Source: an uncultured Bacteroidales bacterium
GTDB lineage: Bacteria; Bacteroidota; Bacteroidia; Bacteroidales; UBA932
Direction of reading: 5' to 3'
Assembly (NCBI GenBank): GCA_949286415.1
Contig: CASEBV010000014.1
Span: 1 to 64,000 of the forward strand
Length of the DNA stretch: 64,000 bases
Part shown: one piece after another, positions 61,348 through 64,000 of the stretch
Position numbering within the stretch: position 1 is the first letter of the stretch
Layout of the letters: each line of letters begins with the position of its first letter
Notes under the pieces: model-generated
What the model saw: the letters and a program-made list of their open reading frames with translations, nothing else
Told to the model about the DNA's origin: nothing
The model's database searches: none
Translations under genes and position numbers: made by a program

Positions 61348-62663
61348 GAGTCCTCTGGCTATCACCGGCAAATACCCTGTTCAACGAAAAGGGAGACAGG
61401 GCATACAACGGCAAGGGATGGGTGGCGTCCCTGCAGTCCGCGGTCAGGACATACGCGCCCGACATCAATCTCGGGGTAGCCTTCCTGAGCGCAGACAGCG
61501 CGCCTGCAGTCGTCCAGGACGGAGTCGCATACTTCAGAATCAAGAAAAAGAACCCGAAGGGATTCTCCAAACTCCTTCATAACTGGACCGGAGGCAAAGA
61601 AGAAGACTACAGCGCCGAAGTCCTGAAAATCACTTCTGAATTCAGGCCGGACATAATCCAGGTATTCGGATGCGAGACAAAGCTTGCTCCTGCGGCACTC
61701 TCAGTCAGAAACATTCCGGTGACCGTACATATCCAGGGCATACTTTCCGAATACATCCGCCACTTCTTCCCTCCAGGCACGGCCGCCTCAGACATGGTTA
61801 CAGCAGGCACATTCTTCAATGAAATCATCCTGCGGAACGGATATATCCATCTCTACGAAGACTACAGGCGTCGCTCCGCCTCAGAAATGGAATGTCTCCG
61901 CAGAATGAAATACGCCATGGGAAGGACAGCATGGGACAGGTCTGCCGTCAACAAATATTCAGAGGCCGAATACTTCCATGTTGACGAAGTGCTCAGGCCA
62001 ATATTCTACAGGCATGCAGGCGCACATCCGCTGTGCAAAGGCGTACATGCCGACTCCGGCACACAAGGGACACCGGCCGTGCCGGGCAGCAGAATCCGGA
62101 TAGCATCCACGCTCTCCCCCGTCCCATACAAAGGACTTGACCTTGTGCTGAAGACGGCCTCTGCACTTGCCGGGAAAGGCATTGATGTCAGATGGGATGT
62201 GGCCGGGATAGGCCCGGGATCTGACATAGAGAAAATCTTTGAGAAAAAGACAGGTGTCACGGCAGAAGAATGCGGAGTCCGGCTCCTCGGGGTAATGGAC
62301 GAGGAGTCCCTCGTGAAACTTCTTCTGGAGTCAGACATCTATGTCCATCCTTCTTACATTGAAAATTCACCCAACAGCGTATGCGAGGCACAGATGCTCG
62401 GCATGCCTGTTGTCTCCGCCGATGCCGGAGGCACATCTTCGATTGTTGAAGACGGCCGGACAGGTATTCTTGTCCCTCCCGGAGACGCTGAAGCTACGGC
62501 AGAGGCCATAGCCTCTCTGGCTGCAGACCGCACCAAAGCCGCAGAAACAGCAGAGGCCGCGGCATCAGCCGCAGCCTCAAGACATGACAGGGAGAAGATT
62601 GTATCCTCCCTCCTGTCGGTATATCAGCACATTCTACAGGAATCTCGGCCCGCTGTATTCTGA
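61344..62663 (+). CDS. Glycosyltransferase, GT4 family
   Basis: A 439-residue GT-B enzyme. It begins RVLWLSPANTLFN, has a C-terminal donor domain with PVPYKGLDLVLKTASALAG and YVHPSYIENSPNSVCEAQML, and the EX7E-type motif falls in the last region with GMPVVSADAGGTSSIVED. It is translationally coupled to the Fur gene upstream. Sugar and acceptor are unknown. Its 3' end overlaps a lipoprotein gene on the other strand by 30 bp. Confidence 0.9.
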   Translation: MRVLWLSPANTLFNEKGDRAYNGKGWVASLQSAVRTYAPDINLGVAFLSADSAPAVVQDGVAYFRIKKKNPKGFSKLLHNWTGGKEEDYSAEVLKITSEFRPDIIQVFGCETKLAPAALSVRNIPVTVHIQGILSEYIRHFFPPGTAASDMVTAGTFFNEIILRNGYIHLYEDYRRRSASEMECLRRMKYAMGRTAWDRSAVNKYSEAEYFHVDEVLRPIFYRHAGAHPLCKGVHADSGTQGTPAVPGSRIRIASTLSPVPYKGLDLVLKTASALAGKGIDVRWDVAGIGPGSDIEKIFEKKTGVTAEECGVRLLGVMDEESLVKLLLESDIYVHPSYIENSPNSVCEAQMLGMPVVSADAGGTSSIVEDGRTGILVPPGDAEATAEAIASLAADRTKAAETAEAAASAAASRHDREKIVSSLLSVYQHILQESRPAVF

Positions 62664-63086
62664 AGACTTGACCGAAGGCGTCGCACGGACATCTTCCGGA
62701 ATCGCTTCCCTCCTGTATACTGCAGTTTCCGCATTCGGGGTATTGGATACAAATGTCATGACATTGTCCCCGTCGGAGAATGAGAATGTGTACGATGCGC
62801 CCCATTCCAGCCCGTCGCTGTAGACTCCGGACACGACATCCCCTGATACGGAATATGTTCCGGTGAACTTCACGAAATGCGAGGACCTTTCGTCAGTGAA
62901 CATTTCAAAAGTGCCGTCCTTGGAGAAAGAAAGATAAACGTCAAAGTCCTTCTGCTCTTCGGAAAGCCAGGAATCAAGATGCCACTCGCCGACCATCGGA
63001 CTGTTTATCTCAACCGTGTCTTTCTGGCATCCTGACACTATTGCAGCCGCACATACGGCAAATATCGTATAAATTATCTTTTTCAT
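62634..63086 (-). CDS. Lipoprotein with lipocalin-like domain, unknown function
   Basis: A 150-residue protein whose signal ends AAAIVSGCQKD, a lipobox. The body (MVGEWHLDSWLSEEQKDF, LSFSKDGTFEMF) has the Gly-Trp start and alternating strands of small lipocalin-like Bacteroidota lipoproteins. It follows the S8 protease gene by 45 bp in the same direction, so they may be co-expressed. It overlaps the glycosyltransferase 3' end by 30 bp. Confidence 0.75.
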   Translation of the reverse strand: MKKIIYTIFAVCAAAIVSGCQKDTVEINSPMVGEWHLDSWLSEEQKDFDVYLSFSKDGTFEMFTDERSSHFVKFTGTYSVSGDVVSGVYSDGLEWGASYTFSFSDGDNVMTFVSNTPNAETAVYRREAIPEDVRATPSVKSSEYSGPRFL

Positions 63087-63131
63087 CTGTTGTCGTCAAT
63101 TTAACAGCTTGGATTAAACATGCACGGTCTG

Positions 63132-64000
63132 CTACAGCCAGCCTCCGTTGGCGGCTCCGGTATCCCTGGACACCACGGCAAATTCCTTTGTGATTTCCAT
63201 TCCGCCCATCTGTATGTCTGAGGAAAGGTTGTCTCCGCCTGCGATGGCGCTCACCTTGATGCGGGCAACACCAGGCTTCGTACACTTGATTCTCAGTCTT
63301 CCGTTATGCATTTCCGGGGCAAACTCCATCCCGAGTTTCTCCATATCTTCATCGGAAATCTCCACACCGAGATATGTCAGGTCGGCGGCATCGCCTCCGA
63401 AATAATCCGTAAGGGCAATGAGATTGAAGTCACCGGTGCCCACACGCAGGCATGGAGTACCTTCAATCTGCATGAGAAGCTGATATGCATCGATGGCTCC
63501 TGTCCCCATCTGACCGACATAGTTCCTCAGGTCCATGACTGTCCCGGACCCCGGCTTTTCTCCTACGAATCTGGAGTCGAATTCATTGACTGAAGTCAGA
63601 ACCATCGACATGAACTCATCCCAGGTGTAATGCTTGCCGAGCTTCAGGGCATATGAAAGTCCGAGTGCTATGACTCCGGACACATGAGGGCATGCCATGG
63701 ATGTTCCCTGCATATAGCCGTAGTCCTCGCCGTTGTTCGTCTCCGAGCACAGGGTAGAAAGGACACCGGCCCTCTCGGCTCCTGTAAATCCTGATAGTTC
63801 TCCTCCCGGCGCGGAAATATTGCAGCCCGGACCGAAATTGGTATAATATGCAGGAAGATAGTCCGGGGCGAACGCAGTCACGGAAATGCAAGGCCCGTAT
63901 GCACCCGGATAGGCTGAAATCGGCTCGCCCTCGTTGCCTGCGGCATATACTGCGATACCGCCGTCAACCACACCGCAGGTATTGTCCGATGCAAGGAAAT
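63132..64000 (-). CDS. Subtilisin-like S8 serine protease, 5' end cut by window edge
   Basis: Only the C-terminal 289 or so residues are in view; the minus-strand frame is open to base 64000. IAVYAAGNEG is the oxyanion Asn region of the S8 family and GTSMACPHVSG contains the catalytic Ser. A C-terminal beta domain ends at 63132. The Asp and His catalytic motifs must lie beyond the window. An exported protease is likely, but its signal is out of view. Confidence 0.9.
   Translation of the reverse strand, partial: FLASDNTCGVVDGGIAVYAAGNEGEPISAYPGAYGPCISVTAFAPDYLPAYYTNFGPGCNISAPGGELSGFTGAERAGVLSTLCSETNNGEDYGYMQGTSMACPHVSGVIALGLSYALKLGKHYTWDEFMSMVLTSVNEFDSRFVGEKPGSGTVMDLRNYVGQMGTGAIDAYQLLMQIEGTPCLRVGTGDFNLIALTDYFGGDAADLTYLGVEISDEDMEKLGMEFAPEMHNGRLRIKCTKPGVARIKVSAIAGGDNLSSDIQMGGMEITKEFAVVSRDTGAANGGWL

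Noticed and set aside
1..64000. CRISPR array
   Set aside because: No set of regularly spaced direct repeats was seen; the only tandem repeats are in batC and the 17-bp pair at 15355.

Overview
The window is chromosomal DNA from a member of the Bacteroidota, most likely the order Bacteroidales. The evidence is an intact Bacteroides-type aerotolerance (bat) cluster, a DUF4837 lipoprotein, the Bacteroidota-type RpoZ/Rpb6-like omega protein, the skp-bamA-uppS-nadK order, and several promoters of the Bacteroidales form TTTG-N19/20-TAnnTTTG. Shine-Dalgarno sequences are mostly absent. Genus cannot be assigned from the sequence alone; base composition (around 50% GC in the core) would fit a Rikenellaceae- or UBA932-like lineage, but that is a guess.

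Positions 1 to about 10,850 form an accessory island. Its left part is a defence module read leftwards: a DUF6088/AbiEi-like antitoxin and an AbiEii nucleotidyltransferase toxin, then, 61 bp further, a PLD-SNF2 helicase and an N6-adenine DNA methyltransferase that runs off the left edge. The antitoxin has a clear promoter with a 9-bp inverted repeat across the predicted transcription start. The right part is a graveyard: a 5'-truncated DUF6371 gene fused head-to-head to a 5'-truncated AlbA/RecG-like regulator, a DUF3945 remnant with two compensating indels, a TIR-domain gene that has lost its middle including the expected catalytic Glu, a decayed unknown gene and a transposase tail.

From 10,878 the window is dense housekeeping DNA. 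It starts with a nitroreductase and an etfB-etfA-acyl-CoA dehydrogenase operon. Next come TrkH/TrkA potassium uptake and a leftward ruvX-def-phosphomannomutase-M23/LysM-histidine kinase-response regulator run. Then follow M23 peptidase, dxr, rseP and DUF4837; tRNA-Glu, rpsT and tRNA-Pro; and the bat cluster (moxR, DUF58, a membrane protein, batA, batB, batC and a fused batD-batE).

The last third holds truA, exbB-exbD-tonB, a pseudouridine synthase, era, parC and aroK, then the leftward nadK-uppS-bamA-skp envelope operon. It continues with pdxJ, a second OmpH-like gene, a glycosyltransferase, a LysM/periplasmic-binding-fold protein, and a leftward trxB-bamD-rpoZ-recN operon. A short-chain dehydrogenase, a cysteine-free Fur homologue overlapping a glycosyltransferase, a lipoprotein and the C-terminal part of a subtilisin-like protease finish the window.

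The most unusual items are the methylase/PLD-helicase plus AbiE defence module with its operator, the gutted TIR gene, the BatD-BatE fusion, the 89-bp antisense overlap of aroK and skp, and the cysteine-free Fur coupled to a glycosyltransferase.
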